DNA of 64,000 nt. It comes from an uncultured Collinsella sp. Lineage in GTDB: Bacteria > Actinomycetota > Coriobacteriia > Coriobacteriales > Coriobacteriaceae. The notes under the pieces were generated by a model. It saw nothing but the letters and a program-made list of their open reading frames with translations, searched no databases and was not told where the DNA came from. The stretch spans positions 5,282 through 69,281 of the forward strand of contig UQMM01000008.1 in NCBI GenBank assembly GCA_900542165.1, given 5' to 3'. The position numbers and the translations under genes were made by a program. Each line of letters opens with the position of its first letter. Position 1 is the stretch's first letter. Below, piece after piece: positions 16,066 to 26,437 of this stretch.

Positions 16066-19000
16066 ATGCAGGCAGATTCCGCTCAGCAGCAGGGCCTTTA
16101 TCGCCCCGAATTCGACCACGATGCATGTGGCATCGGCGCGCTTGCCGATATCAACGGCGAGCGCCATCACCAGATTCTGGACGACGCACTGTCCATTCTG
16201 GTCAACTTGGAGCACCGCGGTGGCACCGGACTCGAGAAGAACACCGGCGACGGCGCCGGAATCCTGTTCCAGGTTCCGCATCACTTTTTCCGTAAAGAGG
16301 CCCAAAAGTGCGGCCAGATTCTGCCGGCAGAGGGCGACTATGGCGTGGCCATGCTGTTCTTCCCGCAGGACGACAAGGGCGTAGAGGATGCCCGCCGCGT
16401 GTTTGAGGAGGGTTGCGCCGAGGCCGGCGTGCCGCTGCTCTTTTGGCGTGAGGTGCCGGTCGATCCGCACGACCTGGGTGAGACGGCGCGTGCCTGCATG
16501 CCCACTATCCTGCAGGCCTTCCTGGGCCGTCCGGACGACACGCCGGCGGGTGACGCCTTCGAGCGTCGCCTGTACGTGTGCCGCCGCACCATCGAGAAGA
16601 AGGCCGACGCCGAGTTTGCCCTGCGAGACAAGATCTTCTACGTGTGCTCCATGAGCTCGCGCACCATCGTGTACAAGGGCATGCTGGTCGCCACACAGAT
16701 GCGCCGCTTCTTCATAGACCTCAACGACGCCGCCGTCAAGACGGCGGTGGCGCTCGTCCACTCGCGCTACTCCACCAACACCACGCCCAGCTGGGAGCGC
16801 GCGCATCCCAACCGCTTTATCATCCACAACGGCGAGATCAACACCCTCAAGGGCAATGTCAACTGGATTCGCGCCCGCGAACCCAACCTGTACAGTCCCG
16901 TGTTGCAGCACGATCTTGAGCGCGTGATGCCCATCATCAACCGCGAGGGCTCCGACTCCGCGATTCTGGACAACGTGCTCGAGTTCTTGGTCATGAACGG
17001 TCGCCCGCTCACGCGTGCCGCGTCCATGCTGCTGCCCGAGCCGTGGGACCACAACGACAATCTGAGCGAGGAGCGCCGCGCCTACGACGCCTACCAGTCC
17101 ATGCTCATGGAGCCGTGGGACGGTCCGGCGGCCATCGCCTTTACCGATGGCCGTACCCTGGGCGCCGCCCTCGACCGTAACGGCCTGCGTCCCGCCCGCT
17201 ATTATGTGACGCGCGACGGTCGCTTTATGCTGGCGAGCGAGGTGGGCACCATCGAGGTGAGCCCCGAGAACATTCTGACGAGCGGTTGCCTGGGACCGGG
17301 TCAGATGCTCGAGGTTGATTTTGCCCGCGGCCGCGTGATCTACAATGACGAGCTGCGCGCCCGTTACGCCAAGGAAAAGCCCTACCGTGATTGGATTGCC
17401 GAGGAGACACTGACCGTCGACGCGCTCGATGAGCCCGTTTCGGCAACGTCCGCCGAGGACGCCGAGGTGCCCGCCGCCGTGCGTATGGCCAAGCTCGGCT
17501 ACCACTGGGATGACGTCGACGAGGTCGTGCGTCCCATGGCCCAGCAGGGCAAGGCCCCGCTCGCCTCGATGGGCATTGACGCGCCGCTGGCCTGCCTGTC
17601 CAAGAAGACGCGTTCGTTCTTTGACTACTTCTATCAGCTGTTCGCCCAGGTCACGAATCCGCCGATCGATGCCCTGCGCGAGCACATGGTGACTTCGACC
17701 ACGCTCTACCTGGGCAACCACGGCAACCTGCTCGAGGACTCCCGCACGGCCTGCCAGCTGGTGCGCCTGGAGCGCCCGTTGCTCAACGAGGAGGAGTTCG
17801 AGCGTATCTGCGCCATCGACCGCGTGGGCTTTAAGACTCGTCGCTTCCGTGCCGTCTACCGCCGCGACGCCGGCGAGGGCGCGCTGCAGGCTGCGCTCAA
17901 GCAGCTTGCAGAGGACGTCGAGGCTGCGGTCCGTGACGGCGTGAACATCGTGGTGTTGAGTGATCGTGCCGCTGCGGGCGAGGTGCCCGTGCCCTCGCTG
18001 CTCGCCGTGGGCTGCGTGCACAACCACCTCATCCGCGCCGGCGTGCGTACCTTTGCAGATATCGTGGTGGAGTGCGGCGACGCCGTGTCCCCGCATGACT
18101 TTGCGGCACTGGTGGGCTACTCCGCGAGCGGCATCTATCCGTACAACGCACATGCGTGCATCCGCGATCTGGCGGCACGCGGCGACCTGGACGTGACGGC
18201 CGAGCAGGGTATCGCCAACTACAACAAGGCCGCGACGGCGGGCATCGTCTCCATCATGTCCAAGATGGGCATCTCCACGGTGCAGAGCTACCATTCGGCG
18301 CAGATCTTCGAGGCCGTGGGCTTTACGCCGGAGTTCGTCAACGCGTACTTCGCCGGCACGGTGAGCCGTGTGGGCGGTATGGGCGTCGAGGACGTTGAGC
18401 GCGAGCAGAATGAGCGCTATGACGCCGCGCTCGCCATCCTTAAGAGCCCAGCTCCCGATCAACTGCCTACGCTGGGCCTGACCAAGTGGCGCCCGCTCGG
18501 TGGCGAGGATCACCTGATCGACCCCCAGACCGTCTACCTGCTGCAGACTGCCTGCCGCGAGGACAGCTACGACACTTTTAAGGAGTACAGCGCCCGCCTG
18601 CACCGCACCGGCCGTGCCGTGCGCCTGCGCGACCTGCTGGACTTTGATGCCAGCGGCCACACCCCGGTGGCACTCGACGAGGTCGAGCCTGCGCTCAACA
18701 TCGTCCGCCGCTTTAACACCGGCGCCATGTCGTATGGCTCCATCAGCAAAGAGGCGCACGAGTGCATGGCCATCGCCATGAACCGCCTGCACGGCCGTTC
18801 CAACTCCGGCGAGGGCGGCGAGGATCCGCGTCGCGAGACCCCGCTGGCTAACGGCGACTCCAAGAACTCCGCGATCAAGCAGGTGGCAAGCGCACGCTTT
18901 GGCGTGACGAGCCGCTACCTGTGCAGCGCCTTTGAGATTCAGATTAAGATGGCCCAGGGCGCCAAGCCCGGCGAGGGCGGCCACCTGCCCGGCAAGAAGG

Positions 19001-20772
19001 TCTATCCCTGGATCGCCGAGGTCCGTCAGTCCACGCCCGGCATCGGCCTGATCTCGCCTCCGCCGCACCACGATATCTACTCCATCGAGGACCTGGCAGA
19101 GCTTATCTTCGATCTTAAGAACGCCAACCCCGGCGCGCGCGTGTCGGTCAAGCTGGTCAGCGAGGCCGGCGTCGGCACCATCGCCACCGGTGTGGCCAAG
19201 GGTGCCGCCGACAAGATCTTGATCAGCGGTCATAACGGCGGCTCGGGTGCCGCGGCGCGCGACTCCATTTGGCACGCCGGCTTGCCGCTGGAGCTCGGCC
19301 TTGCCGAGGCCCAGCAGACGTTGCTGCAAAACGGCCTGCGCTCACGCGTGGTGCTCGAGGCCGACGGCAAGCTCATGGACGGCACCGATGTTGCCGTCGC
19401 CTGCCTGCTGGGTGCCGAGGAGTTTGGCTTTGCGACCATGCCTCTCATCTCCATGGGTTGCCTCATGCAGCGCGACTGCCAGCAGGATACCTGCCCGGCC
19501 GGCATCGCCACGCAAAACTGCCGCCTGCGTCGCGGCTTCCGCGGCAAGCCCGAGCACGTTGAGCACTTTATGCTCTTTGTTGCCGAGCAGCTGCGCGAGG
19601 TCATGGCGAGCCTGGGCTTCCGCACCGTCGACGAGATGGTCGGCCACCCCGAGTGCTTGCGCCAGATCGAGGTCCCGGGCAACCGTAAGGCCAACCTGCT
19701 CGATCTGTCGCCCGTGCTGGCGAGCGCGACCTGTGAGTTCGGTGCCCATATCCCGGGTGCCGACGGCCGCCACTTCCTGCCGCAGATGGCCGCGGACAGC
19801 GAGCTCGACAAGACGCTCGACTCCACGCTGTTTGTGCCCTATACGGCCGATGCCCGTGCGCACCTGCGTCCGATTCGCTTCCGCGCCGATATTGCCAACG
19901 TCAACCGCTGCGTGGGCACCATCCTGGGCAACGCGGTGACCAAGGCGCATCCCGAGGGTCTGCCCGCCGGCTCCATTACCATCGATTGCGATGGCTCGGC
20001 CGGTCAGAGCTTTGGCGCCTTCCTGCCGCGTGGCATTACGCTCAACGTGTGCGGCGACGCCAACGACTACTTTGGCAAGGGCCTTTCGGGCGGCGAGGTG
20101 TCGGTGCGCCCCAACCCGCATGCGACCTACAAGTTCGACGAGAACATCATCGTGGGCAACGTTGCGTTCTTTGGTGCCACGAGCGGCCGCGGCTTCATTA
20201 ACGGTCTTGCCGGCCAGCGCTTTGGCGTTCGCAACTCCGGCGCCACCGTGGTGGTCGAGGGCTGCGGCAACCACGGCTGCGAGTACATGACGGGCGGCCT
20301 GGCGCTCATCCTGGGCGAGGTCGGGCAGAACTTCGCCGCCGGTATGACAGGCGGCGTGGCCTACGTCTTTGACCAGTACGGCACGCTCGATGCCCGTGTG
20401 AACCACGAGAGCGTTGAGCTCAAGGCCCCGACGGCCGGCGAGCTGGCACAGATTCGTGCGCTCATCCAAGAGCACGTGGACGCGACGCAGAGCCCGCGCG
20501 GCATTAAGCTGCTCTACAGCTTTGAGACGATGAGCAAGCACTTTGTGAAGGTCATTCCGACTGAGTACGAACGCGTGCTGGCGATTGTCGCTGCGGCCGA
20601 GGCCGTGGGCAAGACGCATGCGCAGGCTGAGGAGCTGGCGTTTGACATTGTGACCGGTCGCGCGAGCGCCGCGGATGTCGCTCGCTTTGATGTCGCGGGC
20701 GGTGCGGCTGGCGCGGGTGTTGCGCCCGTGGCCGCTACCGGTTCTGTTGCTTCGACCAAGAAGGAGGCGTAA
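16066..20772 (+). CDS. gltB: Glutamate synthase, large subunit
   Basis: 1568 residues, the usual GltB size. It makes glutamate from glutamine and 2-oxoglutarate. The N-terminal amidotransferase nucleophile is probably Cys21 (HDACGIGAL) after removal of a short propeptide. The central and FMN-binding synthase domains follow (SGEGGEDP near residue 920 and GHNGGSGAA). The 3Fe-4S cluster cysteines lie in CLMQRDCQQDTCPAGIATQNC. The C-terminal GXGXG beta-helix domain (GDANDYFGKGLSGGE, GNHGCEYMTGG) is complete. AGGGGAGGA lies before ATG 16066. gltD follows after 5 bases. A 1095-residue frame on the opposite strand is a codon-bias shadow. Confidence 0.97.
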   Translation: MQADSAQQQGLYRPEFDHDACGIGALADINGERHHQILDDALSILVNLEHRGGTGLEKNTGDGAGILFQVPHHFFRKEAQKCGQILPAEGDYGVAMLFFPQDDKGVEDARRVFEEGCAEAGVPLLFWREVPVDPHDLGETARACMPTILQAFLGRPDDTPAGDAFERRLYVCRRTIEKKADAEFALRDKIFYVCSMSSRTIVYKGMLVATQMRRFFIDLNDAAVKTAVALVHSRYSTNTTPSWERAHPNRFIIHNGEINTLKGNVNWIRAREPNLYSPVLQHDLERVMPIINREGSDSAILDNVLEFLVMNGRPLTRAASMLLPEPWDHNDNLSEERRAYDAYQSMLMEPWDGPAAIAFTDGRTLGAALDRNGLRPARYYVTRDGRFMLASEVGTIEVSPENILTSGCLGPGQMLEVDFARGRVIYNDELRARYAKEKPYRDWIAEETLTVDALDEPVSATSAEDAEVPAAVRMAKLGYHWDDVDEVVRPMAQQGKAPLASMGIDAPLACLSKKTRSFFDYFYQLFAQVTNPPIDALREHMVTSTTLYLGNHGNLLEDSRTACQLVRLERPLLNEEEFERICAIDRVGFKTRRFRAVYRRDAGEGALQAALKQLAEDVEAAVRDGVNIVVLSDRAAAGEVPVPSLLAVGCVHNHLIRAGVRTFADIVVECGDAVSPHDFAALVGYSASGIYPYNAHACIRDLAARGDLDVTAEQGIANYNKAATAGIVSIMSKMGISTVQSYHSAQIFEAVGFTPEFVNAYFAGTVSRVGGMGVEDVEREQNERYDAALAILKSPAPDQLPTLGLTKWRPLGGEDHLIDPQTVYLLQTACREDSYDTFKEYSARLHRTGRAVRLRDLLDFDASGHTPVALDEVEPALNIVRRFNTGAMSYGSISKEAHECMAIAMNRLHGRSNSGEGGEDPRRETPLANGDSKNSAIKQVASARFGVTSRYLCSAFEIQIKMAQGAKPGEGGHLPGKKVYPWIAEVRQSTPGIGLISPPPHHDIYSIEDLAELIFDLKNANPGARVSVKLVSEAGVGTIATGVAKGAADKILISGHNGGSGAAARDSIWHAGLPLELGLAEAQQTLLQNGLRSRVVLEADGKLMDGTDVAVACLLGAEEFGFATMPLISMGCLMQRDCQQDTCPAGIATQNCRLRRGFRGKPEHVEHFMLFVAEQLREVMASLGFRTVDEMVGHPECLRQIEVPGNRKANLLDLSPVLASATCEFGAHIPGADGRHFLPQMAADSELDKTLDSTLFVPYTADARAHLRPIRFRADIANVNRCVGTILGNAVTKAHPEGLPAGSITIDCDGSAGQSFGAFLPRGITLNVCGDANDYFGKGLSGGEVSVRPNPHATYKFDENIIVGNVAFFGATSGRGFINGLAGQRFGVRNSGATVVVEGCGNHGCEYMTGGLALILGEVGQNFAAGMTGGVAYVFDQYGTLDARVNHESVELKAPTAGELAQIRALIQEHVDATQSPRGIKLLYSFETMSKHFVKVIPTEYERVLAIVAAAEAVGKTHAQAEELAFDIVTGRASAADVARFDVAGGAAGAGVAPVAATGSVASTKKEA

Positions 20773-20777
20773 GTGCC

Positions 20778-22259
<1,482 letters not shown>

Positions 22260-22612
22260 AGTAGTCATTTAAGAACGTCCCCAATGACTAGTCATTTTTT
22301 GTCTAGTCGTTGGGGACACTCTTTGCGAGCGATTTGCCCGTTTGTCGACGCGCGAGTGTCCATTCGGCGTCTTCTTGAGCTGTGGCGCTCTGCTGTTTCT
22401 GTGATGGCCGGGGGCGTTTGGCTCAAAAGGACGGGTTTGCCGTCTATGTTTACCTGCGGTTTTGTTGCGGTGCGCATTTTCGGTCAAGCATCCCGTCAAG
22501 TGTTTGGTCAGCATCTGGTTTGCAGCCGGAGGCCTATTTTGCCCGCGCTGGTCGTGGCTGCCCACCCTCCTCGTAAGCTCAAATTGAGGTCTATCAGTTT
22601 GAGGAGGATGCC
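22260..22612. other. Intergenic region after gltD
   Basis: 353 bases. A palindrome occupies 22277-22317; the rest shows no convincing gene, RNA or promoter. TGAGGAGGATGCC at the end is the ribosome binding site of the next gene. Confidence 0.5.
22277..22317. repeat. Palindrome after gltBD
   Basis: Arms GTCCCCAATGACTA and TAGTCGTTGGGGAC pair over 14 bases with one wobble around a loop containing TTTTTT; a perfect inner palindrome ATGACTAGTCAT precedes the T's. It may end gltBD transcripts, though it also resembles the other GTCCCC-type repeats in the window. Confidence 0.6.
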
Positions 22613-23320
22613 ATGACTGACCACGTTTTAGACCGAGCGCAGCTAGCCGAAGCCGTCGGCAACGATATTGCCGACATGGCCCATTTTTGGATGCTGCGGA
22701 AGTTCCAGTTTTTGGAGCCGGCGCGCGAACAGTTCGAGATCATTGTCGACCCATGGCTCAGCTATTGCACCGAGCCTTCGCAAAACGAAATCATGGCCTA
22801 CAACATGGCATTTTCCGATTGGCTGCTCTTCGAGCGCCCCTATCGCCATGGCAAGACGCTGCTCGAGCTGTATGTTGACGAGCCGCCGGCATCGCTTTTG
22901 CCTGCCTCGCTCAAGCGGCTCGAACAGGTACGCGACACGCAGTATTTCTCGCGCTTTGGCATTTTGGACAAGGATCCTGCGACTGGTATGGTCGCGCTGA
23001 AGGACGCGCGCACCGATCATCGCTTTGATGTCTACGACCCGCATATCGTGCAAAAGGAGCATTGGAGCGACGGCGCGATTGCGGTGCGGCTCGCGTGCGT
23101 CGACGATGTCTGGCTGACGGCGGGGCAGCTCTACCTGTATGACATCGCGCGGCTGAGCGATACGGCGGTCGACGGGCCGGGTGCGGTGCATCCAGAGGAT
23201 TTGGAAGATGGTTTTGACACCTCGCGCATCAGCTTTTACCTGCGTCTGGTCCGCGACATCATGGGCGCCCAGGGGCGCTACGTGAAGTCGCTCAACATCT
23301 ACGAGCAGGAGTGGGAGTAG
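22613..23320 (+). CDS. Conserved hypothetical protein, family not recognised
   Basis: 235 residues, soluble, acidic, no signal peptide or membrane segment. Aromatic-rich N-terminal region (MAHFWMLRKFQFLEPAREQFEII..PWLSY) and a C-terminal YVKSLNIYEQEWE end. No catalytic motif was recognised. The start ATG 22613 has a strong TGAGGAGG. It stands alone between two palindromic repeats, and I cannot assign a function. Confidence 0.7.
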   Translation: MTDHVLDRAQLAEAVGNDIADMAHFWMLRKFQFLEPAREQFEIIVDPWLSYCTEPSQNEIMAYNMAFSDWLLFERPYRHGKTLLELYVDEPPASLLPASLKRLEQVRDTQYFSRFGILDKDPATGMVALKDARTDHRFDVYDPHIVQKEHWSDGAIAVRLACVDDVWLTAGQLYLYDIARLSDTAVDGPGAVHPEDLEDGFDTSRISFYLRLVRDIMGAQGRYVKSLNIYEQEWE

Positions 23321-23356
23321 GGGATGTGACTGGCGTCGCCCTGCTGCCCTGACTTT

Positions 23357-23413
23357 GTCTCAATCTGTAACGTTTGGCGGCTGTTTGGGCCCGTAACTGT
23401 TACAGATCGAGAC
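23357..23413. repeat. 57-nt palindromic repeat, family A copy 3
   Basis: Arms GTCTCAATCTGTAAC and GTTACAGATCGAGAC with one mismatch; 27-base spacer starting GTTTGGCGGC, close to that of copy 1. Confidence 0.92.
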
Positions 23414-23562
23414 ATTCCCCTGATGTTGCTGGGGTGGGGCTGCAACGTATTTCGTCCCCCACATCCCCTCTTCCCTCCGTTAACCGATATGCTCGACTTT
23501 AGGTCGCTGCATTAGGTGATAATGGACAAATGTTCATGTTAATCGTGAGGGAGGAGCTCGAT

Positions 23563-24933
23563 GTGGCGTCTGCCGATCGTCCCACGTTGTTTATCAATGC
23601 GACCGTCTTGGATGGCTCGGAGCATATGGAGCCGCAGCCCGATATGGCCGTGGCCGTCGAGCGTGGCATCATCACCTGGATTGGTCCGAGCGCCGTGGCG
23701 CAGGCGCCGGCGGGCGCCGAGGTCATCGACCTGGCAGGGGCGTATCTCATGCCGGGCCTCATCAATATGCATGTGCATCTGTGCGGTTCGGGCAAACCGG
23801 TTTCGGCGGGCGATGCGGGCGCGCTGATGAAGAAGCTCGATAATCCCGTGGGGCGCGCCATCGTGCGCCATATCCTCAAGGGCAGCGCTCAGCAGCAGCT
23901 GGCAAGCGGCGTGACCACGGTGCGCGGCGCGGGCGACCCGCTGTTTGCCGATCTGGCCGTGCGCGATGCTATCGATGCCGGCAAGTATCAAGGTCCTCGT
24001 CTGGTGGCGCCGGGAACGGGCGTCACGGTGCCGGGCGGCCATGGTGCGGGCCTGTTCGCCCAGGTGGCCAACAGTCCCGCCGAGGCAGCCGAACAGGTGC
24101 GCGACCTGTATGCGCGCGGTGCCGACGTCATTAAGCTGTTCGTGACGGGCGGCGTGTTCGATGCGACCGAGGTGGGCGAGCCGGGCGTGCTGCGTATGCC
24201 GGTGGAGGTTGCCGCGGCGGCATGCAAGGCGGCGCACGATATGGGCCTTCCGGTTATGGCCCATGTCGAGAGTACCGAGGGCGTGAAGGCCGCGCTTGAG
24301 GCCGGCGTTGACACGATTGAGCACGGCGCTCCGTTGACACCCGAAATCTTGGAGCTGTATCGTGGCGCCGCGGGCACACAGCTCGAGGGGCGTGCGCCGA
24401 GTGTGACCTGCACTATCAGCCCGGCGCTGCCGTTTGTATTGCTCGACCCGGAAAAGACCCATTCGACTGACACGCAAAAGAAGAACGGCGATATCGTGTG
24501 CTCGGGTATTATCGAGAGCGCCCGTGCCGCACTGGAAGCTGGCGTTAAGGTGGGCCTTGGCACGGACTCGAGCTGCCCGTTCGTGACGCAGTACGACATG
24601 TGGCGTGAGGTGGCCTATTTTGCCAAGTATGTCGGCGTGAGCAACGCCTTCGCGCTGCATACGGCTACGCAAGTCAATGCTGAGCTGCTGGGGCTGGGCG
24701 GCGAGACCGGCACGATTGAGTGCGGCAAGGCTGCCGATATCTTGGTGACGCGCGAGAACCCGCTCGATGACCTGTGCGCACTGCGTGATCCGACGCACGT
24801 GATGTGTCGCGGTGATTTGGTGCGCAAGCTCAAGGTGAAGCGTATTCCCGAGGTGGACGCCGAGCTCGACGCGATTATGGCCATGCCTGCCGAGGCGTTG
24901 GCCGAGGAGCTTGCCCGCGATGGCGTGGCGTAA
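23563..24933 (+). CDS. Amidohydrolase family protein
   Basis: 456 residues of the metal-dependent amidohydrolase superfamily, closest in style to imidazolonepropionase/prolidase-like members. Metal ligands are visible: the HVH pair in INMHVHLCG, Lys in KLFVTGG (position of the carbamylated lysine), His in PVMAHVES, His in DTIEHG and the Asp in GLGTDSSCP. The C-terminal composite sheet contains GTIECGKAADILV. No signal peptide, so cytosolic. GTG 23563 is preferred because GAGGGAGGAG lies 6-7 bases before it; an ATG at 23530 precedes that site. The substrate cannot be told from sequence. Confidence 0.86.
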   Translation: MASADRPTLFINATVLDGSEHMEPQPDMAVAVERGIITWIGPSAVAQAPAGAEVIDLAGAYLMPGLINMHVHLCGSGKPVSAGDAGALMKKLDNPVGRAIVRHILKGSAQQQLASGVTTVRGAGDPLFADLAVRDAIDAGKYQGPRLVAPGTGVTVPGGHGAGLFAQVANSPAEAAEQVRDLYARGADVIKLFVTGGVFDATEVGEPGVLRMPVEVAAAACKAAHDMGLPVMAHVESTEGVKAALEAGVDTIEHGAPLTPEILELYRGAAGTQLEGRAPSVTCTISPALPFVLLDPEKTHSTDTQKKNGDIVCSGIIESARAALEAGVKVGLGTDSSCPFVTQYDMWREVAYFAKYVGVSNAFALHTATQVNAELLGLGGETGTIECGKAADILVTRENPLDDLCALRDPTHVMCRGDLVRKLKVKRIPEVDAELDAIMAMPAEALAEELARDGVA

Positions 24934-24985
24934 GCGCGCGATATGGCGATGCGACAAAGGGACAATCCTTTTGTCATAATCAGAA

Positions 24986-25019
24986 AAAGCCGAGGTCCCA
25001 GTGCGAGGCCTCGGCTTTT
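24986..25019. terminator. Bidirectional terminator between convergent genes
   Basis: AAAGCCGAGG/CCTCGGCTTTT hairpin with A's on the left and T's on the right, so it can serve both the amidohydrolase gene and the minus-strand gene that ends at 25041. Confidence 0.85.
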
Positions 25020-25040
25020 ATTTGTCCCATGGTATGGCAG

Positions 25041-25514
25041 CTATGAGCGCGTCTCCATCTTGGCATGGCACTTGGGGCAGGTGACGCGGATCTTGCCTTT
25101 GCCCTTGGGAACGGAGAGCATCTGGCCGCAGTTGGGGCACTTAAGATAGGCCGTGGTCTTGCGGCCCTTCCACATCTTCTTGGCTGTGCGCTTGGCACGT
25201 TCAAAGTCTTCCTTGCTAGTACCGGCTGCGCGCGAGGCGTTGGCCGCTGCAGCTCCGCCGCCCAAGCTAGCTACAAACTTGCCCAAGCCGGGTACGTTTG
25301 CAGTCGCGGCGACAAAGGCCTCGTTCTCCTTGTGGCGTGCGTCGATATTTTTGGACAGGCCGCGCAGCACGCCAATCACGATTACGGCGATGGCAATCCA
25401 GCTGAGCCACTGGATGCGGGCTATCGATCCGATCATCGCGATGACGATGCCGGCAAAACCCATCACGATGGTGAGTTCATCGGCACCATTGCGACCCTTC
25501 ATAAAGTCATTCAT
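25041..25514 (-). CDS. Membrane protein with C-terminal zinc ribbon
   Basis: 157 residues. Two adjacent hydrophobic segments near the N-terminus (ELTIVMGFAGIVIAMIGSIARIQWLSWIAIAVIVIGVL, residues about 12-50) form a hairpin in the membrane. A charged linker and then a cytosolic zinc ribbon (CPNCGQMLSVPKGKGKIRVTCPKCHAK) follow, with a basic KRTAKKMWKGRKT stretch between them. No function is known for this arrangement. ATG 25514 has AAAGG upstream; an upstream frame to 25544 is unlikely to be translated. Confidence 0.75.
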   Translation of the reverse strand: MNDFMKGRNGADELTIVMGFAGIVIAMIGSIARIQWLSWIAIAVIVIGVLRGLSKNIDARHKENEAFVAATANVPGLGKFVASLGGGAAAANASRAAGTSKEDFERAKRTAKKMWKGRKTTAYLKCPNCGQMLSVPKGKGKIRVTCPKCHAKMETRS

Positions 25515-25569
25515 GCAAATTGCCTTTCGTTCGATATGCTGCACGCCTTTATACCCGATTTAGAGCAAG

Positions 25570-25616
25570 GGGGACAGGTTAATCTGTACCAATGTGGTGC
25601 AAACATACCTGTCCCC
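25570..25616. repeat. GGTGCAAA-type palindrome, copy 1
   Basis: Arms GGGGACAGGT and ACCTGTCCCC enclose a 27-base loop with GGTGCAAACA. A partial relative follows at 25617-25655 (GGTGCAAAGAAG..TGTCCCC), and the loop motif recurs at 36563-36595. Confidence 0.65.
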
Positions 25617-25660
25617 GGAATACCAAGACGGTGCAAAGAAGTCTGTCCCCAATGCCCCAA

Positions 25661-25933
25661 TTACTTGGAGAGCTTGTCGACGACGCGTTCGATTTCGGCG
25701 AGCTTGGCGGCTTTGAGGTCTTCGTCGCCCGATTCGATTGCCGAAGTCACGCAGCCCTCGATATGCGCCTTGAGCACGTCGGCGTTAATGCGCGCGAGGA
25801 GCGCCTGCGTTGCCATGAGCTGCGTGGAAATATCGACGCAGTAACGGTCCTCCTCGACCATCCGCAAGATGCCGTCGATCTGGCCGCGTGCCGTCTTGAG
25901 CATGCGGGTCACCGATTTATGGTCTGCCATCAT
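25661..25933 (-). CDS. csoR: CsoR-family copper-sensing repressor
   Basis: 90 residues, all-helical DUF156 family. CsoR represses copper-export genes until Cu(I) binds. The Cu-binding triad is intact: Cys32 (DRYCVDIS), His57 and Cys61 (HIEGC, the His-x3-Cys of helix 2). The lack of a different N-terminal ligand set argues against RcnR or FrmR. ATG 25933 (a tandem ATG-ATG start) has GAGG 7 bases upstream. It lies downstream of copA and copZ on the same strand, so it is the last gene of the copper unit. A matching operator is present in front of copA. Confidence 0.92.
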   Translation of the reverse strand: MMADHKSVTRMLKTARGQIDGILRMVEEDRYCVDISTQLMATQALLARINADVLKAHIEGCVTSAIESGDEDLKAAKLAEIERVVDKLSK

Positions 25934-25975
25934 GTCGGGTCCTCGTTTCTGGTCGATCTTCCGGATGTCCCCGTC

Positions 25976-26042
25976 AGTTGCGGTGAAATACGGACCGTTT
26001 AAAGGCCTAGGGCGGCACAACAGTCCGTATTTCACCGCAACT
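25976..26042. repeat. 67-nt palindromic repeat, family C copy 2
   Basis: Arms AGTTGCGGTGAAATACGGAC and its exact complement (20 of 20) around a 27-base spacer. It has the same length as the copy at 12421-12487 and lies between copZ and csoR. Confidence 0.85.
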
Positions 26043-26068
26043 TCTGAGGATTCAGTAGGCAGCGACTG

Positions 26069-26290
26069 CTATGCGGCGGTCACCGAAAGGGCGTGGAACT
26101 TCTCGCCGGCGCCCTCGACAGCGGCGGTGAGCTGCTCGACGGTCACGGTGTCGGCGCACTCCACCTGGACGGTCTGGGTCTCGTGATCGGCGTCGGCGTC
26201 GGTCACGCCGGCCACGTTGAGCAACGCCGTCTCGACGGTGGCGTCGCAATGGCCGCACATGAGGCCGGAAGTCTTGATTGTGTAACGCAT
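26069..26290 (-). CDS. copZ: Copper chaperone, HMA domain protein
   Basis: 73 residues forming one heavy-metal-associated domain. The MCGHC motif (Cys12 and Cys15) binds Cu(I), which CopZ hands to the exporter CopA or to CsoR. The fold signature TVETALLNVAGVTDADAD is typical. GGGAGGAA precedes ATG 26290; an in-frame start at 26344 lacks a ribosome binding site. It lies 147 bases after copA in the same direction. Confidence 0.93.
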   Translation of the reverse strand: MRYTIKTSGLMCGHCDATVETALLNVAGVTDADADHETQTVQVECADTVTVEQLTAAVEGAGEKFHALSVTAA

Positions 26291-26437
26291 GGGTATTCCT
26301 CCCTGTTGTGTCGGCTTTCCCAGGCACCCGACCTTGACCTTCAAGCCGTCGCTCGCGTACCAAAGTGCGCGTCGCTCCTCTTTCGGGTCAATCTCGGGCG
26401 TCTGGAAAACCCGTTCTAGATGGACTTAATGGTGAGC

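Noticed and set aside
16042..19329. A 1095-residue open frame on the minus strand
   Set aside because: It lies entirely opposite gltB, has no ribosome binding site, and its composition is what GC-rich codon bias produces on the opposite strand.
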